A DNA stretch of 43,221 nt from Nitrospirae bacterium JdFR-85 (GTDB lineage: Bacteria; Nitrospirota; Thermodesulfovibrionia; Thermodesulfovibrionales; JdFR-85), in the NCBI GenBank assembly GCA_002011745.1, contig MTOU01000005.1, positions 1-43,221 of the forward strand, written 5' to 3'. The position numbers and the translations under genes are program-made. The notes below the pieces were generated by a model. It saw only the letters and a list, made by a program, of their open reading frames with translations. It did not search any database and was not told the DNA's origin. Of the stretch, positions 1 through 9,141 are shown piece after piece (position 1 is the stretch's first letter; each line of letters starts with the position of its first letter).

Positions 1-1683
1 CTCTACCAATGACAGCATCGCCGCCGTGGCCCTCTCAAATACATCTACCATGTCTACATCCTCTTCCCTCCACTCTATCCGCCCAGACTCTATCTTGGCT
101 ATGTCAAGAACATCATTTATAAGTGCCGTTAATCTCTCACCCTCTGCTATTATAATCTCAAGATTATCTCTTACCTGTCTGACAGCCCTCTCTGTCTTCT
201 TATCCTTTATGTTTACCGAAGGAATCACAACCTCATCTAATCTCTTCTTTATAATTCTTGCAAAACCGAGAACTGAAGTCAAAGGAGTTCTCAGTTCATG
301 AGACACTGTAGAAAGAAAATCTGTTTTCAACTTATCAAGCTCCTGCAACTTTTTATTTGCCTCAAGAAGTTCTCTGGTCCTCTGCTGCACGGTTCTTTCC
401 AGTTCTTCATTAAATCTCTCAAGTTTTCTTGCATATCTGTCCTTTGCCTCCACAGCTTCATTGATTGATTTTAACATCCTATTGAATATCTCTCCCAGTT
501 GTCTTGTCTCTGTAACTCCTTCAATAGGCACCTGAATATCCGTTGTACCCTCTTCAGTCACATTCTTCATTACCTTTATAAGATTTCTTATAGGTCTTAC
601 AAGGGTGTCTGAGAAGACCATGGAAAGGACTATCACTACCCCGAGGAAGACGATAGAAAGATAGAATATCTTCCTACTCAGGATTTCTGCAGGGGCGGTT
701 ATCTCATCTTTATACACAGTAGAGGCTACATACCAGTCAAGAGGTGGGAAATAACTCACATAGGACTGTTTGATATATTTGTAATTGCCCCTGTCTGTCG
801 GTTTATCCCACAGATACTCGAAGGGGACCTCAGGATTCCTAGCAGCCTTCATCAGGTCTTCTATAAGATATGTACCCGTCTGTTTATTCTTCACATCTGA
901 TACATCCTTACCTGAGAGATAGGGATGTATAATCATCTGTTTTTTTCCATTAAAAAGAAATAGATATCCTGTCTGACCTATCTTTATCTTTGAGAAGTTC
1001 TCTCTTAATTCCTCTATGATTGCATCAAGTTTCTTCTTTGCCTCTTTTTCAATATCATCGATATACACTCCTGTGCCTACCATCCATTGCCACTTCGGAT
1101 AAAAGACAGAGTACGAGAGCTTCTCTACAGGACGTTCATCACCTATTCTCCTCCACCAGTAGCGGGTAAAACCCTCTCCCTCTTTAAGAGCCACCTCCAT
1201 CATTGGACGGACTACATAGTTGCCTTTTATGTCCTTCAGGTCTGAAACATTCTTACCAATAAGTTCAGGGAAAGGATGTGAGAGGGTTATATAGTTTCTA
1301 TCCACTATAAAAAAATAATCATTATTCCCGTACCTGAGCCTTCTCACCTCTTCAGCCGCCTGTCTTTTGGCCTCCTCTTCACTCAGAAGTCCCCTTTTGT
1401 ATTTCTCATAGTACTCATCAATATGGGCTACCACCAGTGAGGTCACATTCTTCAGTTCTCTTTTATGACGCTCAAGAGCTGCCTTTTTATAAAACAGCAG
1501 GTCTTTATATTTACTCTCGATATTAAGCATTACAAGGCGGAGAACATTTCTTGCAGCCTGTTCCTCTGCTTCAGACATCTCTTTTTCCACCTCTTTCTGA
1601 ACAAGAAACATATAGGTTGCTGTGGTGACAATAAGCACCCCTATCATTACAAACAGCATTCTCTGTCTTAATGAACTACCCAT
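1..1683 (-). CDS. Cache-domain sensor histidine kinase, 3' end outside window
   Basis: Membrane sensor kinase, read from an ATG at 1683 to the window edge with no stop (561 codons). An N-terminal membrane helix is followed by a long periplasmic region with the double sCache_2 pattern ([25 protein letters not shown]), a second helix near residue 330, a HAMP linker, a coiled coil and a HisKA dimerisation helix with the phospho-accepting His in SHELRTP. The HATPase domain must lie beyond base 1. The sensor half is closely similar to that of the hybrid kinase at 19161-22439, so the two probably recognise the same kind of small ligand. It starts 6 bp after the CheY-like gene and is probably the last or near-last gene of the operon that begins at 10822. 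Its partner regulator is unknown; the adjacent receiver or the receiver fused to PilB are candidates. Confidence 0.93.
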   Translation of the reverse strand, partial: MGSSLRQRMLFVMIGVLIVTTATYMFLVQKEVEKEMSEAEEQAARNVLRLVMLNIESKYKDLLFYKKAALERHKRELKNVTSLVVAHIDEYYEKYKRGLLSEEEAKRQAAEEVRRLRYGNNDYFFIVDRNYITLSHPFPELIGKNVSDLKDIKGNYVVRPMMEVALKEGEGFTRYWWRRIGDERPVEKLSYSVFYPKWQWMVGTGVYIDDIEKEAKKKLDAIIEELRENFSKIKIGQTGYLFLFNGKKQMIIHPYLSGKDVSDVKNKQTGTYLIEDLMKAARNPEVPFEYLWDKPTDRGNYKYIKQSYVSYFPPLDWYVASTVYKDEITAPAEILSRKIFYLSIVFLGVVIVLSMVFSDTLVRPIRNLIKVMKNVTEEGTTDIQVPIEGVTETRQLGEIFNRMLKSINEAVEAKDRYARKLERFNEELERTVQQRTRELLEANKKLQELDKLKTDFLSTVSHELRTPLTSVLGFARIIKKRLDEVVIPSVNIKDKKTERAVRQVRDNLEIIIAEGERLTALINDVLDIAKIESGRIEWREEDVDMVDVFERATAAMLSLVE

Positions 1684-1689
1684 TCTCTA

Positions 1690-2061
1690 TTACCGGATAT
1701 CCAGAATCTCCTTTGCCTTAGAAATAAGTCTTTCAGGATCAAAAGGCTTATCAATATGCTCTACTGTGCCCATAGACTCACTAATTTTATGATACACATC
1801 ATCCGTAAGTGCAGATAAAACAATAACAGGAACATCCTTCAACTTTTTATGGCTTCTCAACTCCATGAGTGTTGCATAGCCATCCTTACCAGGCATCTCA
1901 ATATCAAGTACAATAAGGTCAGGCTCACTCTTAAGTGCAGCCTCTATTGCTTCACTGCCGTCAGAGGCAACAACCACCTCAAAACCATGCTTTGTAAACA
2001 GAACCCTTTCAAGCTCAAGCATTCTTCTATCGTCATCAACAACCAATACCCTTTTGCTCAT
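1690..2061 (-). CDS. CheY-like single-domain response regulator
   Basis: A 123-residue receiver domain with no output domain. The acidic pocket is D9-D11, the phospho-acceptor is D53 in VLDIEMP, and the conserved Ser (VLSA) and Lys (DKPF) are present, so it should be phosphorylatable. Its ATG overlaps the stop of pilT (ATGA), which indicates translational coupling to the retraction motor. It is followed directly by the Cache kinase at 1683, a likely phosphodonor. With no DNA-binding or enzymatic domain it presumably acts by protein contact, as CheY and PilG/PilH do; an action on the pilus motors is inference from position. Confidence 0.92.
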   Translation of the reverse strand: MSKRVLVVDDDRRMLELERVLFTKHGFEVVVASDGSEAIEAALKSEPDLIVLDIEMPGKDGYATLMELRSHKKLKDVPVIVLSALTDDVYHKISESMGTVEHIDKPFDPERLISKAKEILDIR

Positions 2062-3128
2062 CTTACACCTCCCATTACTGGTCTTTGTGTTAGTGAGAGC
2101 TTAGTTCTCATTCTCTTTGTTACTTCTGAGGGACTGATCAGCTTCTTCATCTGCAACTCTCTCAGTGCCTGTTCCATAGACTGCATTCCATCCTTAATAC
2201 CTGTCTGCATAACTGAAGGGAGTTGATAAGTCTTTTCTTCCCTGATTATATTTCTTACAGCAGGAGTACCCACCATCACCTCTGCTGCACAGACTCTTCT
2301 CTTCTTATCAACAGTCGGTATAAGGGCCTGATAAATTATACCCACAAGGGTATTAGAGAGCTGAACCCTTACCATACTCTGGCGATCTGGTGGAAAGGCA
2401 GAAATTATCCTGTCTACACTCTCAGGCGCACTGTTTGCATGCAATGTAGCCAGCACCAAATGGCCTGTCTCTGCTGCATTAAGGGCAAGCTGAATAGTTT
2501 CAAGATCTCTCATCTCTCCAACCATTATCACATCAGGATCCTCTCTCATGGCACTCCGCAAGGCAGAAGCAAAGCTCCTTGTATGGGTATTCAACTCTCT
2601 CTGGGTAATATATGCCCTTTTATTCTTATGGACAAACTCTATAGGGTCTTCAATGGTTATAATATGACACCGTCTTTCAGAATTAATCAGATCAATCATT
2701 GCCGCAAGAGTAGTAGATTTCCCACATCCTGTTGGTCCTACTGCCAGTACCAGTCCATTCTCATTTCTTGCAAAACTCTTTACAACTGGAGGCAATCCAA
2801 GTTTCTCCAGAGACAATATGTCTCCAGGTATTAACCTCAAGGCACTTGCATATCCATTCATGTGTCTGTAAAAAGCAACTCTGAATCGGTACTTCTCTTC
2901 AAAGGTGAAGGCAAAGTCTATCTCCATATCTTCTTTAAACCTTCTCTTCTGGGTTTCATCCAAGACTCTGTCCATAAACTGCATGAAGTCTGACTCTGTT
3001 ACAGGGGGATAGTTATCTAATACCTCAAGCTCTCCTATAACCCTCATAAGAGGTGGCATCCCTGTAGTCAGATGTAGATCAGAAGCACCCCTGTTGACCA
3101 TCTCCTCGAATAATGACTCAATCCTCAT
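2058..3128 (-). CDS. pilT: PilT-type twitching motility ATPase
   Basis: Type IV pilus retraction ATPase of 356 residues, close to the usual PilT/PilU size. The Walker A motif GPTGCGKS lies at residues 131-138, followed by the Asp box (TIEDPIEF), Walker B region (DPDVIMVGEMRD) and His box (TGHLVLATLHAN). The C-terminal region carries AVRNIIRE, equivalent to the AIRNLIRE retraction signature, then a MQSMEQAL segment typical of PilT. PilT hexamers sit on the cytoplasmic side of the inner membrane and depolymerise the pilus. The start overlaps the stop of the degenerate PilB paralogue and the stop overlaps the CheY-like gene, so the three are translationally coupled. No pilin, PilC or PilM-Q gene lies in the window. 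Whether it is PilT or PilU cannot be settled here. Confidence 0.93.
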   Translation of the reverse strand: MRIESLFEEMVNRGASDLHLTTGMPPLMRVIGELEVLDNYPPVTESDFMQFMDRVLDETQKRRFKEDMEIDFAFTFEEKYRFRVAFYRHMNGYASALRLIPGDILSLEKLGLPPVVKSFARNENGLVLAVGPTGCGKSTTLAAMIDLINSERRCHIITIEDPIEFVHKNKRAYITQRELNTHTRSFASALRSAMREDPDVIMVGEMRDLETIQLALNAAETGHLVLATLHANSAPESVDRIISAFPPDRQSMVRVQLSNTLVGIIYQALIPTVDKKRRVCAAEVMVGTPAVRNIIREEKTYQLPSVMQTGIKDGMQSMEQALRELQMKKLISPSEVTKRMRTKLSLTQRPVMGGVR

Positions 3129-4507
3129 CTTAATCCTCCCTCTCCGAAGGTAATTACATTTATCTTCTCAATATATTCTTTTACACCAGAGTATCCACAT
3201 CTTCTACAACCTCTTCCTACCTGCCAACTTCTTTCAGAGCAATACTCACATGCCATAGGCTCCTTTAGTAACTCTATCACAAGAAGAATCCTTTCATTTA
3301 TCTCCACACCTCTGGCCATTCTTCTTATAATTTCCATTGCATCCTTTGCATTTCTGGCATACATGGAAGCTATAACAAGGGCTTCGTCTGAAAGGCGAAG
3401 CATCAGTTCTATATCAAAACCACTTCTGCGAATGTCCTGGATATATACTGCATCAATACCCGCACCCAGCAGAGCACTCATAGCCTTGTTTGTCTCCTCT
3501 GGATTAATGTATATATATCTCTCTCCCCCCTCCAGAGGGGTCTCCTCATTCACAAGAATAATCACCTTCCTCCTTTTAGGATTAAGTTCCTTTATCATTG
3601 CCTCTACTATATCTGCCCAGGAATCCATATCTGGTCCTACAACAAGGATACATCCTGACAGGCTGTGTAGCCCTCTTAGGAGACGGACCAGTGATGTGTC
3701 ATCTATAGGAAGTCTATTGAAAGAGACACCTCTTCTACTGTAACGGAATAAAAGTATAGCACCAAGATGGTCATCTGCCCCCAATATCCTTGCAGTAATA
3801 TATACCTGTCTACCAGCAATAATGGTCTTGATACTACCTGAACCTGAATCTCCTACATTAAAGGTCTGTTTAACTTTCTCTAAAATAGGATTAATAAACT
3901 CCCCTGGATGCATTCCCTTAACAAGCAACCTTTCTTTCTGTCTAAATCTTATGCGCATCTTATCATCTATTGGCTCTATATACATGGCTGACACTCTCTT
4001 TTTTACGGCCTCTGTTAGTGCTGCATAAAACAGAGCTATTGCAGGCGATGCAATGCCAGAAGGCTTCTCTTCCTCAGAAAATATAGCCTCAATTGTATCA
4101 AGGATATTAGAAGCAATAGCCACACATATGCTCACCTGTTTATCAGGATATGTATCCTCAAGTAGTTTCATAAGTTCCACATCTGTAGGGTCTGCCACTG
4201 CAACCCTCACCTCTCCATCCACCTCAATTATGGGGATAAACTTATAGCCCTCAAGAAGTTCCTGAGGAATCTTCTTAACGAGAGAATGATCAATACTGTC
4301 AGGGTCAAGCGTAACAAAGGGCAGATTTAATTCAGTACTTATGGCGTACAGAAGGGCATCTTCAGTAACAAGACCTTCTTGGAGAATAAGCTCCTTCAGA
4401 TTCTTACCTGAGGATATACTTCTCATCTTGAGTCTTGCCAGAGAGACCTCGTCTACAAGCCCATATTTCAGTACCAGCTTTTCTAATTCAACTTTCTCTG
4501 TATTCAT
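3125..4507 (-). CDS. GspE/PilB paralogue with degenerate ATPase site
   Basis: A 460-residue protein with the GspE/PilB layout: an N-terminal T2SSE_N/MshEN-like region (about 1-145), a RecA-like ATPase fold and a C-terminal four-cysteine zinc site (C420, C423, C434, C437). The catalytic motifs are gone. Walker A reads GPDMDSWA (291-298) instead of GPTGSGKT, the Asp box reads LVNEETPLE, the Walker B region reads GIDAVYIQDIRR and the His box reads ASMYARNAKD. It therefore cannot be an ordinary motor and is better viewed as a structural or regulatory partner of PilB or PilT. The ATG at 4507 is chosen because an AGGAGGG ribosome site lies just upstream; an in-frame ATG at 4549 has none. The reading frame is intact over its length, which argues for selection and against decay. 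Confidence 0.85.
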   Translation of the reverse strand: MNTEKVELEKLVLKYGLVDEVSLARLKMRSISSGKNLKELILQEGLVTEDALLYAISTELNLPFVTLDPDSIDHSLVKKIPQELLEGYKFIPIIEVDGEVRVAVADPTDVELMKLLEDTYPDKQVSICVAIASNILDTIEAIFSEEEKPSGIASPAIALFYAALTEAVKKRVSAMYIEPIDDKMRIRFRQKERLLVKGMHPGEFINPILEKVKQTFNVGDSGSGSIKTIIAGRQVYITARILGADDHLGAILLFRYSRRGVSFNRLPIDDTSLVRLLRGLHSLSGCILVVGPDMDSWADIVEAMIKELNPKRRKVIILVNEETPLEGGERYIYINPEETNKAMSALLGAGIDAVYIQDIRRSGFDIELMLRLSDEALVIASMYARNAKDAMEIIRRMARGVEINERILLVIELLKEPMACEYCSERSWQVGRGCRRCGYSGVKEYIEKINVITFGEGGLR

Positions 4508-4561
4508 TACTTGCCCTCCTTTCTTCTCCCGATTAAGGCTGAAATACACCTAAAAATATTT

Positions 4562-5221
4562 TTAAAACCATCTCTTAATCTCCTTTCCACCAGTCTCTGT
4601 ATTAATCCCGTAATAAAACTTTCCTGATGTATAGACAAAAACAGAAATAATCACCTCTACATCAGACATATAAACCACTTCTCTCATTCTCCAGAAGGCA
4701 TCTACCTTGGTAACAAAAATGAGATGAGGTTCTGATATTACAAATATTTTCTCTTTTAAATATCTTTTTATCTTTCTTATCTCGTTCCTAACTATTAAAC
4801 CAGAGACCTCATTCGTAACTTTCAGAAAGACAATATATTTCTTAAGAAACTTACGCCCTTCATATACTCCATCAAAGCCCTCCACGTCCAGCTTGGTAAG
4901 CTCCTTCAACTTAACATGTTTTTTAAATTTATTAATCACTTCAACGAAAGAGAAGGCAAAAAACTCTTTCATCTCTTCCTTGCCTTTCCTCATTAAATCT
5001 TTCTTCTTGGAAAGGAGCCATCTATCATACTGGAGCCTCTTCATCGGGTTCCTGAGAACTGAATATGCTTCATTAATCTCGGCCATTTTATCCACTGCTT
5101 CAGGTGAAGTATTCCTATCAGGATGATACATAGACGCAAGGCGTCTATAAGCCCTTTTTATCTCATCAAAAGTGGCTTTTCTGTCAACACCAAGTATCTT
5201 ATAATAATCCCCTTTAAACAT
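4562..5221 (-). CDS. DnaJ-domain protein with unknown C-terminal domain
   Basis: A 219-residue protein. Residues 4-70 form a J domain ([11 protein letters not shown] at 33-35, INEAYSVL), which stimulates DnaK-type Hsp70 ATPases. There is no Gly/Phe-rich region, zinc finger or DnaJ substrate domain, so this is a class III J protein. The remaining ~145 residues start with a lysine-rich helix and continue into an alternating hydrophobic, beta-rich segment ending in KRWF that I do not recognise. The start overlaps the end of the PilB-receiver gene by 8 bp and the degenerate PilB follows, so the J domain probably brings Hsp70 to the pilus motor proteins (inference). Confidence 0.85.
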   Translation of the reverse strand: MFKGDYYKILGVDRKATFDEIKRAYRRLASMYHPDRNTSPEAVDKMAEINEAYSVLRNPMKRLQYDRWLLSKKKDLMRKGKEEMKEFFAFSFVEVINKFKKHVKLKELTKLDVEGFDGVYEGRKFLKKYIVFLKVTNEVSGLIVRNEIRKIKRYLKEKIFVISEPHLIFVTKVDAFWRMREVVYMSDVEVIISVFVYTSGKFYYGINTETGGKEIKRWF

Positions 5222-7472
5222 AAATTCTTGTAAGGAGTCTCTTCACCCTCGCTTGTAGCTCTGTATAATCAAAAGGCTTGGTTATATAATCATCTGTACC
5301 GTAGGTAAATCCCTTTAACTTATCTTCTGCTGTATCCCGCGAAGATAGGATTATTATCGGAATAAACATCGTATGCATATTAGAACGCAACTTCTTGATA
5401 AGTTCAAATCCATCCATCTCAGGCATATTTATATCTGTAATAATAAGGTTAGGCATGGTATTCATTACCTTCTCAAGAGCTTCTCTTCCATTTGTAGCAG
5501 TATATATCTCAAGCCCAAGAGGACGAAGGGCCACCTCTACCATTTTCAGTATTCCTGGCTCATCATCTACAACAAGCACCCTGTACCGGGATTCTATTAC
5601 AGGAGGCTTCTTCTCTCTTGGCTTACCACAGTAAGGACAGAACTGCCATTCTATGTTGAGTTCCTTTTTACAACTTTTACAAACCTCTACAGAGGGAACC
5701 CCACAATAGGGACATTCCTCTGTATCGTATCTGTTTCCACATTCAGAACATTCTTTCCACCTTTTAACCTCTTCTACAGGTATAACCCTCAGAACCTCTT
5801 CAAGGGTGGTTACACCATTGTAGACCTTTTGCAGGGCTGCCTCATACAGGGTGAGCATCCCTTCCTTCATTGCCTCCTCTTTCAACTGCTGTGCGGTGGC
5901 TCCTCCAATAATCATCTCTTTTAAACGAGGTGTTATCTCCATTATCTCAAATACTGCAATCCTGCCCCTGTAACCAGTATTACTACACCTATCACACCCC
6001 ACACCTCTCATAAATTTTACATCTCTTCTTATAGATGGAAACATATTAAGCACACTCCTGTTAGGAGTATACTCCCTTATACATTCATCACAGTTAAGCC
6101 TTAATAATCTCTGAGCTACTACACATAGGAGGGATGAACCCACAAGGAATGGTTCCACCCCGAGATCAATAAGACGGGTAATTGTCGATGCTGTATCATT
6201 CGTATGTAAGGTACTCAACACAAGGTGTCCCGTCATAGATGCCCTGAATGCTATCTCTGCAGTCTCATAGTCCCTAATCTCTCCCACCATCACCACATCG
6301 GGGTCCTGCCTCAGTATAGACCTGAGGGTATTGGCAAAAGTAAGACCTGCCTTCTCATTTACCTGCACCTGAGTTATCCCCTTTAGTTCATACTCTACAG
6401 GATCTTCTACGGTTATTATATTTATCTCTTCAGAATAGAGTTCCTTAAGTATCCCATGCAGTGTGGTAGTCTTTCCGCTTCCTGTAGGCCCTGTAACGAG
6501 TATCATGCCCTGAGGCTGTGTGAATGCCTTCTTTAACTTATTGTACTCATCTTCACTCAGGCCTGTAGATATAAGTTCAATAGATGTCTCTTCTGGATTC
6601 AGAAGCCTTATAACCGCCTTTTCTCCAAGATGTGTGGGCAGAGTGGAAACCCTGAGGTCCAATGCCTTATCCTGTATCTTTATCTTGATGGCTCCATCTT
6701 GTGGAGTACGTCTGTTACTGATATCCAGTTTGGACATAATCTTTATTCTCGATATTACAGCAGAATGGAGCCACTTGGGTATCTCCATCTGTGTTCTTAA
6801 AACACCGTCAATTCTGAATCTTACTTCTACATTTCTCTGTGATGGCTCTATATGAATATCACTGGCCTTGCATTTCATCGCCTCTTTCAAAAGGTGATTA
6901 ACTATCTTTATTGCAGGAGCCAGAAGGGTATTATCATCACTTATCTCAACTCTGGTTCCGGTCTGGAACACATCTGTGGCCACAGATGACTCTTCTGGTA
7001 GAATCTCTATCTCATCTGGAGTTTCAGGAACTATATTGTCAAGTAGAGTAACGAGGTCAGAACTTATGTTGTAATAGGTATTAACAGCCTCAATGATCTC
7101 CGTCTTGGTAGCTACATAGGGCATAATAGAGAGTTCTGTAATAAAGGAGAGGTCCTGTATTGTATTTATATCCAGAGGGTCAACCATTGCCACCTTCAGA
7201 TATCTATTCTCTCTGTCAAAAGGGATACAGAGATACTTGAGTGCCAATCTCTCAGAAAAGCCTTCTAATGCATCTGGTGGGATATCAGATAAATCAGCAC
7301 GCTTAAAATTGAATTGTTCAGTATAAATAGAAACCAGTTTCTCCTCATCCACTGGCATTCTCTCTAGCATCTCCAGAATGAAGCTACGACCTTTCACATC
7401 TTTTTTTATCTTATCCAACTCTTCCCTGCTGATTAATCCAGCATTTACTATAGCTTCACTTAATAGATCCAT
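5214..7472 (-). CDS. pilB: PilB-type pilus extension ATPase fused to zinc ribbons and a receiver domain
   Basis: A 752-residue fusion. Residues 1-135 are a T2SSE_N-like domain. Residues 180-565 are an intact GspE/PilB ATPase with Walker A GPTGSGKT (328-335), Asp box TVEDPVEY, Walker [13 protein letters not shown], His box [14 protein letters not shown] and the family tetracysteine zinc site (C461, C464, C493, C496). Two extra zinc ribbons follow (C575/C578/C587/C590 and C598/C601/C612/C615). Residues 631-752 are a receiver domain with acidic pocket VVDDE, phospho-acceptor D680 ([10 protein letters not shown]) and Lys in TKPF. PilB normally ends after the ATPase (~570 residues). The ribbons and receiver suggest that pilus extension is set directly by phosphorylation, possibly from the GAF kinase two genes upstream. 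The ATPase could also serve a type II secretion-like machine; PilB is preferred because pilT is in the same operon. Confidence 0.92.
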   Translation of the reverse strand: MDLLSEAIVNAGLISREELDKIKKDVKGRSFILEMLERMPVDEEKLVSIYTEQFNFKRADLSDIPPDALEGFSERLALKYLCIPFDRENRYLKVAMVDPLDINTIQDLSFITELSIMPYVATKTEIIEAVNTYYNISSDLVTLLDNIVPETPDEIEILPEESSVATDVFQTGTRVEISDDNTLLAPAIKIVNHLLKEAMKCKASDIHIEPSQRNVEVRFRIDGVLRTQMEIPKWLHSAVISRIKIMSKLDISNRRTPQDGAIKIKIQDKALDLRVSTLPTHLGEKAVIRLLNPEETSIELISTGLSEDEYNKLKKAFTQPQGMILVTGPTGSGKTTTLHGILKELYSEEINIITVEDPVEYELKGITQVQVNEKAGLTFANTLRSILRQDPDVVMVGEIRDYETAEIAFRASMTGHLVLSTLHTNDTASTITRLIDLGVEPFLVGSSLLCVVAQRLLRLNCDECIREYTPNRSVLNMFPSIRRDVKFMRGVGCDRCSNTGYRGRIAVFEIMEITPRLKEMIIGGATAQQLKEEAMKEGMLTLYEAALQKVYNGVTTLEEVLRVIPVEEVKRWKECSECGNRYDTEECPYCGVPSVEVCKSCKKELNIEWQFCPYCGKPREKKPPVIESRYRVLVVDDEPGILKMVEVALRPLGLEIYTATNGREALEKVMNTMPNLIITDINMPEMDGFELIKKLRSNMHTMFIPIIILSSRDTAEDKLKGFTYGTDDYITKPFDYTELQARVKRLLTRIYV

Positions 7473-7488
7473 AATTCTTCACCTCTCT

Positions 7489-9141
7489 TTATTTTTTCAA
7501 AACTATTATTCTATTTCTTCCCTGGTTTTTAGCACTATATAAAGCCTCATCAGCAGCTTTAATTAACTCTGTAACATCCTTATAATCAGGATAAGTGGCT
7601 ATACCACAACTGAAAGTTGCTCTAAATTCATCCTCACCAGCTCTATGTCTTATCTGACTAAAACTGACCCTGATCTCATCGAGTATCATCCTTGCCTGCT
7701 CTGGGGTTGTGGAGTTTAATATAACAGCAAACTCTTCTCCACCGTAACGGCCAATGATGTCAGTCTTTCTCAAACGTTGTTGAAGAAGTCTTGCAAGTGC
7801 TACAATTACCATATCTCCTACATAGTGTCCATATGTATCATTTACTCTCTTGAAGTGATCAAGGTCAATCATTGCAAAGGTTACTGATGTATTCATCCTT
7901 CTTGCCCTGTCTATAGAGATGTCAAGCTGCTCCTTTGTTTTGGAATGATTCAGTAATCCTGTAAGACTGTCTCTATCCATAAAAGATCGCAACATCCTCA
8001 TCCTCTCAGCCCTTATCCTGACAGATGATATAAGATGTTCAGGCTCAACAGGCTTTGTTATAAAATCATCGCCCCCCACACTCATAGCTGAAAATTTCTG
8101 CACAGGATCTGTCTCTGCAGAAAGAAAAACTATAGGAATACATACAAATGCCTTCATCTGGCGGATCATCTTAGCAAGTTCTTTACCATTGCATTGAGAC
8201 ATATACATATCCATAAGAATAAGATCAGGATTAAACTCAAAAAGGCAAGAAAAGACATCAAGAGGATTATTAACTATTTCTGCCTCCATACCTGCCTGTT
8301 TCAATAGAATCGAATAATACAGTGCCAGCTTTGGCTCATCTTCCACAATAAGCACCCTATAAGGCTCTTCTGTCTTGTCACTGGTTAATACATCAAGTCT
8401 GTCTATAAGATCAATGATATTAAAGGGTCTTACAAAGTATTCATCTCCTCCTGCACGTATCACTTTCAGTCTTATGTGTATATCGTCTTGATTGGATATA
8501 AACAGTACAGGCAGATTATGACCGAATTTATTCTTTAATTTTTTTATCGTTTCGGCACCTTTTATCTCATCTCCATCCAACACCGTATCCAGTATCAATG
8601 CAGAAGGAATAACATCTTCAGAAAGGATGTGAGAAAGGTTCTCTATCCCCTCAAAGGCCTTAACAGTATAACCAAAATGGCTGATCTGAAAGGCAAGATT
8701 TTTGAGTTCTTCCTCTTCTTCAGAAATGAGCACCACCAAATCACTCCTTCTGTCTCTACTAAAACTGGCTGAAGAGAGACTGTAGAAGGTTCCATGGTCT
8801 GTATAATCTTTCTTTATAGAAACCAGTGCCTCTGTCTTCATCATTTCTATAATCTCTTCTATTAGTATTCGCTGTTTTTCTGTAATCTCTCCTTCATTAC
8901 TTATTAATTCCTGGACCAGTTCTTTTAATCTATTGGTCCTCTGGCTTATTCTTTCATATCCAAAAGACGCACAGGCACCTGCTATGTTCTGAAGCAGATA
9001 TAGAAGCTTATTCAGACTATCAAGAGAACCACCACTCTGCAACACCCTATGCCAACAATCTTCTATCTCCCTTATCCGTTCAGGCAGTTCACAGGCATAC
9101 TCATCACGAATCTGTGCTATCTTTTTCTGTATATGGTTCAT
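7489..9141 (-). CDS. Diguanylate cyclase with degenerate Hpt and two receiver domains
   Basis: A 550-residue cytoplasmic signalling protein. Residues 1-105 look like an Hpt four-helix bundle, but the phospho-His position is Gln51 (QNIAGACASFG). A first receiver (135-252) keeps D185 but has Arg in place of the conserved Lys (VRPF). A second receiver (261-375) is complete, with VEDE, D311 and K363. The C-terminal GGDEF domain (385-550) has the active signature GGEEF (467-471) and an inhibitory RxxD I-site (RKTD, 458-461) at the standard 5-residue spacing. It should make c-di-GMP when D311 is phosphorylated and be product-inhibited. Its gene overlaps the upstream GAF kinase (ATGA), the likely phosphodonor. 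c-di-GMP is the known activator of PgaC/PgaD in E. coli, and a pga operon starts transcription nearby. Confidence 0.93.
   Translation of the reverse strand: MNHIQKKIAQIRDEYACELPERIREIEDCWHRVLQSGGSLDSLNKLLYLLQNIAGACASFGYERISQRTNRLKELVQELISNEGEITEKQRILIEEIIEMMKTEALVSIKKDYTDHGTFYSLSSASFSRDRRSDLVVLISEEEEELKNLAFQISHFGYTVKAFEGIENLSHILSEDVIPSALILDTVLDGDEIKGAETIKKLKNKFGHNLPVLFISNQDDIHIRLKVIRAGGDEYFVRPFNIIDLIDRLDVLTSDKTEEPYRVLIVEDEPKLALYYSILLKQAGMEAEIVNNPLDVFSCLFEFNPDLILMDMYMSQCNGKELAKMIRQMKAFVCIPIVFLSAETDPVQKFSAMSVGGDDFITKPVEPEHLISSVRIRAERMRMLRSFMDRDSLTGLLNHSKTKEQLDISIDRARRMNTSVTFAMIDLDHFKRVNDTYGHYVGDMVIVALARLLQQRLRKTDIIGRYGGEEFAVILNSTTPEQARMILDEIRVSFSQIRHRAGEDEFRATFSCGIATYPDYKDVTELIKAADEALYSAKNQGRNRIIVLKK

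Noticed and set aside
3125-7472. c-di-GMP binding by the MshEN-like N-termini of the two PilB-type proteins
   Set aside because: The characteristic RLGxxL-type motif blocks are not visible in either protein, so binding cannot be claimed.
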